Part shown: positions 15,936 to 23,047 of the stretch, piece after piece | Layout: every line of letters starts with the position of its first letter | Numbering within the stretch: position 1 is the first letter of the stretch | Source of the DNA: Nanohaloarchaea archaeon B1-Br10_U2g1 | Lineage (GTDB): Archaea; Nanohalarchaeota; Nanosalinia; Nanosalinales; Nanosalinaceae | DNA: 38,548 nt | NCBI GenBank assembly: GCA_001563875.1 | Contig: LKMN01000006.1 | Span: forward strand, 1-38,548 | Direction: 5' to 3' | Position numbers and translations under genes: made by a program | The notes under the pieces: generated by a model | What the model was told of the DNA's origin: nothing | The model's database searches: none | Seen by the model: the letters and a program-made list of their open reading frames with translations, nothing else

Positions 15936-17965
15936 GAGGAACAAATTCTCGGAAAGGTTTGGCACAAACGGCGGTAGTAAAAATAGTGGGAATACTCCTA
16001 ATAGGTGCTATCGTGATCAGCGTAATAGGGTCTATAGGATCTGCTATAGCTGATACAGGCGATGCATTGATGGATTTCACAGGAACAAATGAGCATGTGG
16101 ATGTGGAGGAGAAGCACACGTTCATCTCAGCATCCAGATATGTCTATGATAGAGCGTGGGACTGTGAAGAGGTAGAACAGAACATATATCCTGGCTTGGA
16201 AGATACAGACTTTGGTGAAGAGCCTCGTTGTGCAGGTGTTTCAGGTACTGCGGCCGCATACTTTAGAAACATGGTTCCTGGGGAAGACACAGGAGGAGAT
16301 ATGGAGGGAAGAAACTCCCGTATAACCTTCGAGATATCAGAGGATGTCGAGGACAACATCACGATTAGTTCGGATCAGATATACGGTGACGAAGATAGTT
16401 TGCAGAAAGATGAAAGCTCTTCCACAACACTAGATGACTCTGAAGTCGCCTTCCGCGGTGTTTCAGACGACCGAAGTTTCTACCAAAGGACCGATCCTGA
16501 AAGAGATTGTGGAGGCACCGGCTATGGTAACTGGCACGATCCAGGAAATCCTAGATACTTTGTTGCCTTCGATATAATCGGTGAAACAAACAGGGTTAAC
16601 GAAATTGGAGAAGCAGAAAACCTTGACTCCGATATGCCTGTCTACTGTGAAGAAGCATTTGTAGGCGTTTCCGACTACATATATCGTTCCAGCATACAAT
16701 CTAAGTTGGATGGTGAGGACGGAAGTTTTGAATTAGTTCTATGTCCGGGAGATGAAGGATATATACAGGCCAATAAAGACAGTCCTTGGAATGAGGAAGA
16801 AGCTGCAGAAGACCACAGTATCTTCCCATTCATAGAAATCACCACCTTAGGGGAAGACTGTGTTGGACACGGTTTTGGTGACGTCGATGTTCCTGACAAG
16901 CTTCCTGACGATTTAAAGACTTCAGGAAGACTGCTCCATGTAACAGGAGACTCTTCAGAAGATCATCCTTACGTTAGAGGACCTGGTTTAAGTGGAGGAG
17001 CTACGGATTATGCTTTCGACCTGTTCGAACTCAGTGAGGAAAATACAGAGGTTAGTAGTACCATAAGCTCCAAATCTCGTAACATAGATTTTGGACATAA
17101 TCCTCAGAGAGCGGAGGAATGTGTTCTAGGCTTATGGAACCACCATGGAGTAAACCCTGCGCCAGGCTGGGTTAGTTACGAGCAAGGAACAGCTGTGGAG
17201 AGAGACGGAACTTTCCCGGATCTGGAAAGTGAGGACGTGAAAGGCCAGTCTCTTGAAGACAGAAACTATGGTCCTGATGCAGAAGATCTATATAACCTGT
17301 ATGCTCAAGAGGGATTCGTCGGAGGTAGCTGGGGTAGCGATATCTCAGATAAGATCCTGAATGATTTCACTGGAGAACAGAGATTTGAGACATACGGAGA
17401 CCTTCTATGCGCGCCTGACAAGAGAGATGAGGCTCAGGATTTTGAGAACGACCATGCAACATGGTATATGTGTGGAGGAGATCATGGAGTAAACGAGATT
17501 GAAATTAATGAGAAAAAATGGGTCTGTGATGAGGATTCGGGGGCTTGGCTGGAAGAGAGACCTGAAGATTTTGTAGAAATTAACGTTGTTGAGACCGAGC
17601 CGGAAGAGATAGATGAACTGAACATTGGTGACGAGGCAGTCTTTGAGTTGGAGATCTCTGGTAGCGGTTTTGATATGTCGGACGTAGGATTAAACTACAT
17701 TAGACTTGATGATGAGGGTGATGAGGTAAGAGGCGGTTCTGCGGATGATGCTAACTTTGAGACGTCTTCAGATTCAGGAGTAGACTATGAAGCAACGGTT
17801 GCTGAGACCTTAGAAGGCGATAAAGAAGAAGGAGTTCTTGAATGGCCTACATATAATGTTGACGAGGTGGAGGCTGAAGACTTCGTAGGATTTTATCTGA
17901 ACGTTCAAGAGGAAGAAATGGGCAGAGTTGGTGAAAAAAAGGTTGAGATAGACCTGACAGAGTGA
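15929..17965 (+). CDS. Very large class III pilin-like protein with ten cysteines
   Basis: 678 residues. The N-terminus has SRKG then LAQTAVVKIVGILLIGAIVI, a canonical archaeal class III signal (cleavage after KG, then hydrophobic helix, about 11-40). The large ectodomain is very acidic and rich in aromatic residues, Gly and Asp, with ten cysteines (an even number). The last 120 residues (about 560-678) have alternating hydrophobic positions suggestive of one beta-sandwich (Ig-like) domain beginning VEINVVETEPEEID. Archaeal pilins are usually 100-250 residues, so this may be a tip adhesin or pilin-anchored surface protein. No enzyme motif seen. Overlaps the preceding gene by 7 nt. Confidence 0.75.
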   Translation: MLGGTNSRKGLAQTAVVKIVGILLIGAIVISVIGSIGSAIADTGDALMDFTGTNEHVDVEEKHTFISASRYVYDRAWDCEEVEQNIYPGLEDTDFGEEPRCAGVSGTAAAYFRNMVPGEDTGGDMEGRNSRITFEISEDVEDNITISSDQIYGDEDSLQKDESSSTTLDDSEVAFRGVSDDRSFYQRTDPERDCGGTGYGNWHDPGNPRYFVAFDIIGETNRVNEIGEAENLDSDMPVYCEEAFVGVSDYIYRSSIQSKLDGEDGSFELVLCPGDEGYIQANKDSPWNEEEAAEDHSIFPFIEITTLGEDCVGHGFGDVDVPDKLPDDLKTSGRLLHVTGDSSEDHPYVRGPGLSGGATDYAFDLFELSEENTEVSSTISSKSRNIDFGHNPQRAEECVLGLWNHHGVNPAPGWVSYEQGTAVERDGTFPDLESEDVKGQSLEDRNYGPDAEDLYNLYAQEGFVGGSWGSDISDKILNDFTGEQRFETYGDLLCAPDKRDEAQDFENDHATWYMCGGDHGVNEIEINEKKWVCDEDSGAWLEERPEDFVEINVVETEPEEIDELNIGDEAVFELEISGSGFDMSDVGLNYIRLDDEGDEVRGGSADDANFETSSDSGVDYEATVAETLEGDKEEGVLEWPTYNVDEVEAEDFVGFYLNVQEEEMGRVGEKKVEIDLTE

Positions 17966-17987
17966 TCTGTGAAACTTAAGGAAAAGA

Positions 17988-17997
17988 AGTTATAAGA
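17988..17997 (+). promoter_or_regulatory. Possible internal TATA box ahead of 18021 pilin
   Basis: AGTTATAAGAG centred about 28 bp before the ATG at 18021, in the only sizeable gap (55 bp) of the pilin operon. It would give a leaderless transcript for the small pilins at 18021-21415, separate from the ATPase transcript. Confidence 0.45.
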
Positions 17998-18020
17998 GAA
18001 AAAATACAGTAAGTTCTTGT

Positions 18021-18179
18021 ATGTTAGAAAGGAAGGGCCAGACTATTTCGATAAGTACACTAGCCAAGCTTGTTCTGGCTTTAGTTGTCCTGGCCGTAGT
18101 TGTCTTTATCGCTCAAAGCCAGATTGGGCCTATGGTTGATGATGCTGTATCTTCTATTCTGGCACACCAACCGCAGTAG
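18021..18179 (+). CDS. Small class III pilin-like protein
   Basis: 52 residues: MLERKG then QTISISTLAKLVLALVVLAV. The KG-Q cleavage motif followed by a hydrophobic helix is the textbook archaeal prepilin form. Only about 18 residues follow the helix (SQIGPMVDD to HQPQ), too few for a folded head. Such bare-helix pilins may fill the filament core. No cysteines. Confidence 0.72.
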   Translation: MLERKGQTISISTLAKLVLALVVLAVVVFIAQSQIGPMVDDAVSSILAHQPQ

Positions 18180-18212
18180 GTTATTTCAATCAGATAGAGA
18201 CAATGTTTATCT

Positions 18213-18365
18213 ATGAATCTGTCTATAAACACGCTCATAGTGATACTTCTAGGAGTGATAGTGATCTCTGTGGTAGGATTTTTAGTTACAGACCAAGTAA
18301 TAGATTTCCGTTACTTTGCGTTAGACGAGATAGATGCAGTTAACCTAGTGCCTGGAGGTAGTTAG
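18213..18365 (+). CDS. Small single-helix membrane protein in pilin cluster
   Basis: 50 residues: MNLSINTLIVILLGVIVISV and a hydrophobic helix to about residue 24, then an acidic 26-residue tail with DFRYFALDEIDA. No KG/RG site, so perhaps not processed like a prepilin. No cysteines. An ATG at 18202 opens another frame with no helix and is discounted. Three bases separate its stop from the next gene. Confidence 0.6.
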   Translation: MNLSINTLIVILLGVIVISVVGFLVTDQVIDFRYFALDEIDAVNLVPGGS

Positions 18366-18368
18366 CAT

Positions 18369-18572
18369 ATGAAGCCTATTCATGTAGTGGTCATGATTGT
18401 TCTGGCTTTAATTGTAGTATCTGCTTTATCCGCAGTTATGATAGGTGTTGAGTCTCCTCTTACATCAATTTTATCTAACTCTTCTGAGACCCAGACAGGT
18501 GTATCTCAGTGTCTAGACCAAAATCCTGACTACTCGTACCAAGACTGTCTCAGAGAGGTTGAAAACTCATGA
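18369..18572 (+). CDS. Small pilin-like protein with two cysteines
   Basis: 67 residues. MKPIH precedes a hydrophobic helix (about 6-30), and the short outer part carries SQCLDQNP and YQDCLREVE, two cysteines 12 residues apart that could form a disulfide loop. No clear class III cleavage site. Stop overlaps the next start (ATGA). Probably a minor pilin-like subunit. Confidence 0.65.
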   Translation: MKPIHVVVMIVLALIVVSALSAVMIGVESPLTSILSNSSETQTGVSQCLDQNPDYSYQDCLREVENS

Positions 18573-19021
18573 AAAAAGGTATAGCCGTCACTTCCAGCGT
18601 ATTCATACTTGTTACAGGAATAACCGCTATATTCGGGTTTGGGTTCGCCGTAGGTGTTATAGATAACTTTCTAGGTATGGAGTCTGATCTCCAGCAAAGC
18701 GAACAGCTTCATAACCTTCATGATAGTTTAGAAAATGCCTGCAGTAACGCTGAGGAGTTCGGAACCTTTTCAGATACTACTGAGGAGTACGAGTTTCCAT
18801 ATCTTGTCTCTCTAGGCGAAGAGAGCAATAGGTTTAGAGCGGAATTTGAAGAAGATGGTGAAACAGAGATTTGGGGCCCTGAACCGGTTGAAGGAGAGCT
18901 TGTGGAGTGCGACCTAGATATACAAGAGTTAACTGAAGAAGGAGCCTACAGATTTGAAATAGAGTCAAGTAACGGTGAAAATCCTACAGTTCAGGTTGAG
19001 CCGGTTGATGGAGATGCGTAA
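18569..19021 (+). CDS. Class III pilin-like protein with two cysteines
   Basis: 150 residues. MKKG then IAVTSSVFILVTGITAIFGF: cleavage after KKG, hydrophobic helix to about 30, heptad-like helix to about 60, then a beta-rich acidic head. Cysteines at ENACSN and VECDLD (two). The following gene starts 8 nt before its stop, in another frame. Likely a minor pilin of the same filament. Confidence 0.75.
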   Translation: MKKGIAVTSSVFILVTGITAIFGFGFAVGVIDNFLGMESDLQQSEQLHNLHDSLENACSNAEEFGTFSDTTEEYEFPYLVSLGEESNRFRAEFEEDGETEIWGPEPVEGELVECDLDIQELTEEGAYRFEIESSNGENPTVQVEPVDGDA

Positions 19022-19400
19022 GGGAGTAGTAGACGCAGGCGTAATAATACTGGTAGGCTTCGTTATATCGGCTATACTTCTTGCTGTACCCAACCAGTTG
19101 ATAACCTCTTCAGGAGAGTTCATAACTGAAGACGTGGCCGAACACCATCTAGAGCAGATAGGAAACAGCGTAATGGTTGTAGAGGATGAGGAAGAACAGT
19201 ATATTGAGGTCGATCTACCAGAATATGAAATAATTGTTGTGGAGAATAGTGTGGGGTTGAGGAGAGGACAGATAGAGGTTTCAAAAGAAATAGATTACAA
19301 TATACAGGGCCCTGATAGTTATGAGAGAATAGACGACGTTCTATGCGTTAAGCATAAGGGAAGTTACACGGATATAAAGGTTGAGAGGTGTTCAGACTGA
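19014..19400 (+). CDS. Class III pilin-like protein with two cysteines
   Basis: 128 residues from the ATG at 19014, chosen because it places RKG directly after Met (MRKG then VVDAGVIILVGFVISAIL); an in-frame ATG at 18975 would add 13 residues copying the previous gene's region. Hydrophobic helix about 5-28, then a beta-rich head with two C-terminal cysteines (DVLCVKH and ERCSD). Overlaps the next gene, which starts with GTG inside it, by 13 nt. Confidence 0.75.
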   Translation: MRKGVVDAGVIILVGFVISAILLAVPNQLITSSGEFITEDVAEHHLEQIGNSVMVVEDEEEQYIEVDLPEYEIIVVENSVGLRRGQIEVSKEIDYNIQGPDSYERIDDVLCVKHKGSYTDIKVERCSD

Positions 19401-19876
19401 CAGAGTTTTATGAGAAGATCGAGTACATAGTTGTAGCATTTACTTTAGCGATCGCACTTTATCTGATTATAGCAGGATCTGTCACAGTTTTTCTAGAGTC
19501 TAGCGAGACCGCGACAGAAACCATTTCGGAGAGGTCGCACAACCATCTAGTTCTTGAAGATCTTCTCAATGCTGAGAAAGATACTCCAAGAGCGGTGTTT
19601 ACATCTGATTTTATACTTGATGAGGATAATATTGACTTTAGAGAGGTCAACGGAGAAGAGCACTGTTATATCGAACAAGTATCCGGTCTTGATGGAGAAC
19701 GGTCTGGCTTCGGCTTTATTGAGCAGGGAGTACCTTCTGGAGAGATATCCGGATCCGAAATCTTCGATAGATGTGCTCGTACTGAGCTTTCAGGTACTGA
19801 TCCTTCATCAAGAGTTCTTCTAAAAGATGGTGAAACAAGTTATCTTCCGGGGGTGGTAGTATATGAGATATCGTAA
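19388..19876 (+). CDS. Pilin-like single-helix protein with two cysteines
   Basis: 162 residues, GTG start. A charged N-terminus (FRLTEFYEKIEY) leads to a hydrophobic helix (about 14-34), a heptad-like linker and a beta-rich head ending LPGVVVYEI. Two cysteines (EEHCYIEQ, DRCARTEL). It lacks a KG site, so the leader is odd for a prepilin and the protein may remain a plain type II membrane protein. It overlaps both neighbours (13 and 14 nt). Confidence 0.65.
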   Translation: MFRLTEFYEKIEYIVVAFTLAIALYLIIAGSVTVFLESSETATETISERSHNHLVLEDLLNAEKDTPRAVFTSDFILDEDNIDFREVNGEEHCYIEQVSGLDGERSGFGFIEQGVPSGEISGSEIFDRCARTELSGTDPSSRVLLKDGETSYLPGVVVYEIS

Positions 19877-20387
19877 AGGTAAAACTGATATAATAGGATA
19901 CCTGTTCCTTTGGGGTATCACAATTACGTTTACAGTGGTGATAACGCTTTCTCTGCTAGCTGCTGACGGTATTGGCATGGCCGATCTGGGTGCTGAAGTC
20001 GAGTTAGAGTCTGAAAGCCAGAACCACCACTCTATGATGGGCACTTTAATCTACGGCGAACTAGCCCGTACGGAAGGTTTAGAGGATTACGGCGATAAGA
20101 CGTTCGAAGAAGTATTATCTCTGTATCTGTCTTCTGATGAAGACCTTTCAGTGAACGGTCAGAGAATCGATAAGGGAGAGGTCAGAGAAGATCTTGAAAC
20201 ATATTTTGACAACAGAAGAAGCTCCACATTCGCATCTCAGGTCATGGGCTACCGCCTCGATATTCTAGCTGAGAACGATCCGGAGTCTTTCGGTGATGTA
20301 GATTCTGAAGAGACACAGATCGCCACTCATCAACTGAAACTTGAAAACGGTACAGCAACATTAATACTGGTGCAGGGTGGAAGATAA
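19863..20387 (+). CDS. Class III pilin-like protein without cysteines
   Basis: 174 residues: MRYRKG then KTDIIGYLFLWGITITFTVV. RKG cleavage site, hydrophobic helix about 10-34, then a helical, acidic domain rich in Leu, Tyr and Arg (about 60-140) and a beta-rich tail. No cysteine, unlike most neighbours. Its stop codon TAA (20385-20387) abuts the start-less signal peptide of the next pilin. Confidence 0.75.
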   Translation: MRYRKGKTDIIGYLFLWGITITFTVVITLSLLAADGIGMADLGAEVELESESQNHHSMMGTLIYGELARTEGLEDYGDKTFEEVLSLYLSSDEDLSVNGQRIDKGEVREDLETYFDNRRSSTFASQVMGYRLDILAENDPESFGDVDSEETQIATHQLKLENGTATLILVQGGR

Positions 20388-21415
20388 TCGGAGGTAAAAG
20401 AGGGCTAGCAACAGTAACTATAGGAATAATACTGCTTTTCACAAGTATAGCAACGCCTGCAATAATGATGGCGTACTCCCAAGAACTTGGAGGAACCTCA
20501 GAGTATATTGCGGATGATGTAAACAGGATAGCGGATACAGAAACAGCTAAATCAAATCATATAGACTCGACAAAACCTTTGGAGCTTAAATATGTTAAAA
20601 ATAACAAGTCGGTAAAACTTTCAGAAGAGGGCGGAAACGCTGAATGGGACAACAGAGGACTACCTGACCTGATAACTGAGAATTATGCGGGAGAAACCGT
20701 AGAGAATCTAAAAAACAGCTCTGAAGAACTCCTAGAAGACGAAGGAGTGTCCACAGATGTAAGGACCTGCAGATCAGATTCTAGGAACATGAGCATAGAC
20801 CTCAGCAATACGCCTCATCTTTCCGGAGAGATGGTTACAGAAAACGTTACGACAAACTGCCGGTTCAACTCTGGAGACGTAGAACTTGTTGAAACAGATA
20901 TTGTAACAGAGTTTGAAACGCACAACCGTTATCCGGAGTTGGCTTACTCCTCAAGAGAGTTATTTGAGGATTTTGCTTCAAATCTAGCGAATAAGGAGTT
21001 CGAAGATATAGGTGAAGGCTCTAACTGTGGGTCGAGGACTGCTGCAGAGAATGAAGCCGAAGATGATGCCGAGGATAAAGGCGATGAACGAGTTAGAGAG
21101 GCTTGGGACAGCGCAGTCGACTCTTGGAACAGCGCTAACAGTGTTGTGGTTAAGGAAGAGGAGATTCTTCAAAAGGTTAGCGATCCTGATTCAACCGCAA
21201 GCAGAGAGAGATGGTGTAACTGTGACTGTGACGAGGACGAGTCTAGAGGCAGTTCCTGCTGCGATCCTTATTATGAAGACGATTCTGCCGATTACAATCC
21301 TCAGAGAACGGACACTCTACTAGAGATGAGGGATGACGATGAGAAGATCTTTTACGACGGAAGGGCTAAAGACCTGAGTTTTCTGGTCGATGAGTACAGT
21401 CATTACTTCGACTGA
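20384..21415 (+). CDS. Class III pilin-like protein, no standard start codon
   Basis: Translating upstream of the first ATG (20465) continues an open frame back to ATA ATC GGA GGT AAA AGA GGG CTA at 20384, which reads GGKRG then LATVTIGIILLFTSIATP. This is a complete class III signal: basic KRG, hydrophobic helix. Starting at 20465 would delete the cleavage site and the helix. No ATG, GTG or TTG exists in frame between the previous gene's stop and this motif; the likeliest start is ATA at 20384, overlapping the TAA stop. A G at 20386 would restore ATGA. The 343-residue protein has 8 cysteines (four after residue 270 in a CNCDC and CC cluster) and an acidic helical body. Confidence 0.65.
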   Translation: MIGGKRGLATVTIGIILLFTSIATPAIMMAYSQELGGTSEYIADDVNRIADTETAKSNHIDSTKPLELKYVKNNKSVKLSEEGGNAEWDNRGLPDLITENYAGETVENLKNSSEELLEDEGVSTDVRTCRSDSRNMSIDLSNTPHLSGEMVTENVTTNCRFNSGDVELVETDIVTEFETHNRYPELAYSSRELFEDFASNLANKEFEDIGEGSNCGSRTAAENEAEDDAEDKGDERVREAWDSAVDSWNSANSVVVKEEEILQKVSDPDSTASRERWCNCDCDEDESRGSSCCDPYYEDDSADYNPQRTDTLLEMRDDDEKIFYDGRAKDLSFLVDEYSHYFD

Positions 21416-21496
21416 TATCTACGCCTAACTTGGTTATAGAGCCTGAGAGCGTATCAAAGGTAATGTTAAAAGTCTTCAGTTCTTTTCTTAGAACAG

Positions 21497-21790
21497 GTGA
21501 ACAACACAGTGGCAGAACAAGAAGACGATAACACAGTATACGTAGGTTCAAAACCTGCAATGAGCTATGTATTAGCTGTAGTAACGCAGTTTAGTGAAGG
21601 ACAGGAGACAGTACACATTAAAGCTAGAGGAAAAGCAATTAGCCGTGCAGTTGACGTAGCTGAAATGGTTCAAAGAAAGTTTGTAGAAGATTCTGAAGTC
21701 GAAGATATAACGATCGACACGGACCAGATAGAGACTGATGAAGGAGAAGAGTTAGACGTCTCAAGCATCCAAATCGATATGGCTAAGTAG
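21497..21790 (+). CDS. albA: Alba-family DNA/RNA-binding chromatin protein
   Basis: 97 residues. YVGSKPAMSYV (15-25) and IKARGKAISRAVDVAEMVQ (about 39-57) match Alba, a small dimeric chromatin protein of archaea also able to bind RNA. In Sulfolobus the site is GKKP with two lysines; here the first is Ser (S18) and the second is kept (K19), so the acetylation-target lysine may be missing. GTG codons lie in frame at 21497 and 21509; the latter gives a start MAEQEDD closer to family length. The C-terminus is unusually acidic. It is a housekeeping gene inserted between pilin groups. Confidence 0.93.
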   Translation: MNNTVAEQEDDNTVYVGSKPAMSYVLAVVTQFSEGQETVHIKARGKAISRAVDVAEMVQRKFVEDSEVEDITIDTDQIETDEGEELDVSSIQIDMAK

Positions 21791-21830
21791 AACCTTAACG
21801 GTTCTTCTTCCACTATTTTTCTACACCATA

Positions 21831-21838
21831 TTTTTATA
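21831..21838 (+). promoter_or_regulatory. TATA box for the 21861 pilin unit
   Basis: TTTTTATA centred 26 bp before the GTG at 21861, downstream of alba, which suggests a leaderless transcript covering the two pilins 21861-22481. Confidence 0.6.
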
Positions 21839-21860
21839 CAGAGGTAAACAAGAGAATCTT

Positions 21861-22169
21861 GTGAAAAGAAAAGGGGTATCACAAGTACTTTCATTGATAG
21901 TTGCTGCAGCAGTACTGATGATGGCTGCACTTACACTGATAATACTGGTAACCGGAGGCCTAGGAGACTTCGGAGCAGACCTATTTGGAGGAACATGCTC
22001 AGGAGCAATAGAGTCATCATGTCAGGCTCAAGGCGGAGGAACCGTTTCGATACCGTCCTCTTGTTTGACCGGAGGAGAACTAACAGAAGAGGCCAATCAG
22101 TTTGATATGACCAGCAATTACAATATAGATCTTGATGATGGAGAAGTAGCTTGCGCGCCACAAGAGTAA
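21861..22169 (+). CDS. Class III pilin, four cysteines
   Basis: 102 residues, GTG start. MKRKG then VSQVLSLIVAAAVLMMAALT: the RKG-VSQ signal is shared with the pilin at 22823. The TM helix ends in LVTGGLGDFGADLFGG, echoed in its neighbours (FGDLGDW, AGELGEW), so three adjacent pilins look paralogous. Four cysteines in the outer part, enough for two disulfides. Probable pilin of an independent unit with its own TATA box. Confidence 0.82.
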   Translation: MKRKGVSQVLSLIVAAAVLMMAALTLIILVTGGLGDFGADLFGGTCSGAIESSCQAQGGGTVSIPSSCLTGGELTEEANQFDMTSNYNIDLDDGEVACAPQE

Positions 22170-22187
22170 GGAGATCAGGTTTCAAAA

Positions 22188-22481
22188 ATGGACAAAACTG
22201 TAGAGATACTTGTTGTAGTTGTTGTAGCGTTGATAGCGGCAACAATTGTAATATTTCTCTTAACAGATCAGACTGATGGGTTCGCAGAGTTTGTAGGAGA
22301 TTCAACGGAAGACTCTGAATGCAGGATAGCTGAAGCACAGTTCGGACAATCTCTCACATGTGACGGAACTGATTTTGAGACAGGAGAATATCAGGAGATA
22401 TACGAAGAACACGATCACTGTGACTGGGCTCAGGACTTCCAAGGAGCTGTTGAAGCAAGAGACAGCTACTGCGGCGAATAA
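22188..22481 (+). CDS. Pilin-like protein with four cysteines
   Basis: 97 residues: MDKTVEILVVVVVALIAATI hydrophobic helix to about residue 26, then an acidic tail of about 70 residues with four cysteines. No KG site. It follows the preceding pilin by 18 bp and has an AGG-type ribosome site, so the two are probably one transcript. Could be an anchored surface peptide rather than a filament subunit. Confidence 0.68.
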   Translation: MDKTVEILVVVVVALIAATIVIFLLTDQTDGFAEFVGDSTEDSECRIAEAQFGQSLTCDGTDFETGEYQEIYEEHDHCDWAQDFQGAVEARDSYCGE

Positions 22482-22497
22482 GATCTCAGCTCTAGAG

Positions 22498-22505
22498 AAT
22501 TTATA
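22498..22505 (+). promoter_or_regulatory. TATA-like box for the 22534 pilin
   Basis: TTTATATG occurs about 32 bp before the ATG at 22534. The same TTTATATG core recurs at 22790-22797, about 29 bp before the ATG at 22823, so the two single-gene pilin units have matching promoters. Confidence 0.5.
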
Positions 22506-22533
22506 TGTAGGCAGTCCAATTAACTAAATTACA

Positions 22534-22779
22534 ATGCCAACAAAAGGGATGTCAGCAACACTTGCTGTCGTGGTGGCCGCTGCAGTAATACTTGTAACCG
22601 CGGCAGGCGTGATAATGATGTTCCAGACAAGTGCAGGAGAGCTTGGAGAATGGATCGATACAGAAACAGGTGAGGCCGACTGTTATGGCCTTCAGACGCA
22701 GTACCAAGGCGGAAACGATGAGGCCTTAGCAGAGGCTGAGTCCGAAGGCTGCCAATGGGCCGACGAAGTAGACGACTAG
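22534..22779 (+). CDS. Class III pilin, two cysteines
   Basis: 81 residues. MPTKG then MSATLAVVVAAAVILVTAAG: TKG cleavage site, hydrophobic helix about 6-28, then a short acidic outer domain with cysteines at ADCYG and EGCQW. AGELGEW matches a motif in the flanking pilins. It has its own TATA-like box and no close upstream partner, so it is probably monocistronic. Confidence 0.78.
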   Translation: MPTKGMSATLAVVVAAAVILVTAAGVIMMFQTSAGELGEWIDTETGEADCYGLQTQYQGGNDEALAEAESEGCQWADEVDD

Positions 22780-22789
22780 CTAAAATCAT

Positions 22790-22797
22790 TTTATATG
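22790..22797 (+). promoter_or_regulatory. TATA-like box for the 22823 pilin
   Basis: TTTATATG, identical in core to the box at 22498-22505, about 29 bp before the ATG at 22823. It supports the ATG at 22823 as start of a leaderless mRNA. Confidence 0.5.
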
Positions 22798-22822
22798 GGT
22801 ATTTAACCATTAATAGAATACA

Positions 22823-23047
22823 ATGGTCTATTCAAGACTGATGAAACTGATTCTACAGAGATGCGTTCTGGTTCTTGAGACAAGGAAAGGTGTCTCTCAG
22901 ACCCTGGCTATACTAGTGGCTGCGGCTGTACTGCTTATGACGGCAACTACTATGATAGTGGTTATACAGGGAGGTTTCGGAGATCTAGGTGACTGGCTGA
23001 ACCCTGTATTTGATGATCCTGAAGCCCAAACCGGTTTAGACGATTAA
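22823..23047 (+). CDS. Class III pilin with long leader
   Basis: 74 residues. The signal site TRKG then VSQTLAILVAAAVLLMTATT starts after a 23-residue leader; an in-frame ATG at 22841 would shorten it to 17. The TM helix is followed by a 25-residue acidic tail with FGDLGDWLNP and PEAQ. The only cysteine is in the leader and would be removed, leaving none. The stop is immediately next to that of gpmI on the other strand, with no gap. Confidence 0.75.
   Translation: MVYSRLMKLILQRCVLVLETRKGVSQTLAILVAAAVLLMTATTMIVVIQGGFGDLGDWLNPVFDDPEAQTGLDD

Noticed and set aside
20465-21415. Annotating the pilin from its first ATG
   Set aside because: It removes the whole class III signal and helix that are intact in the same frame upstream.
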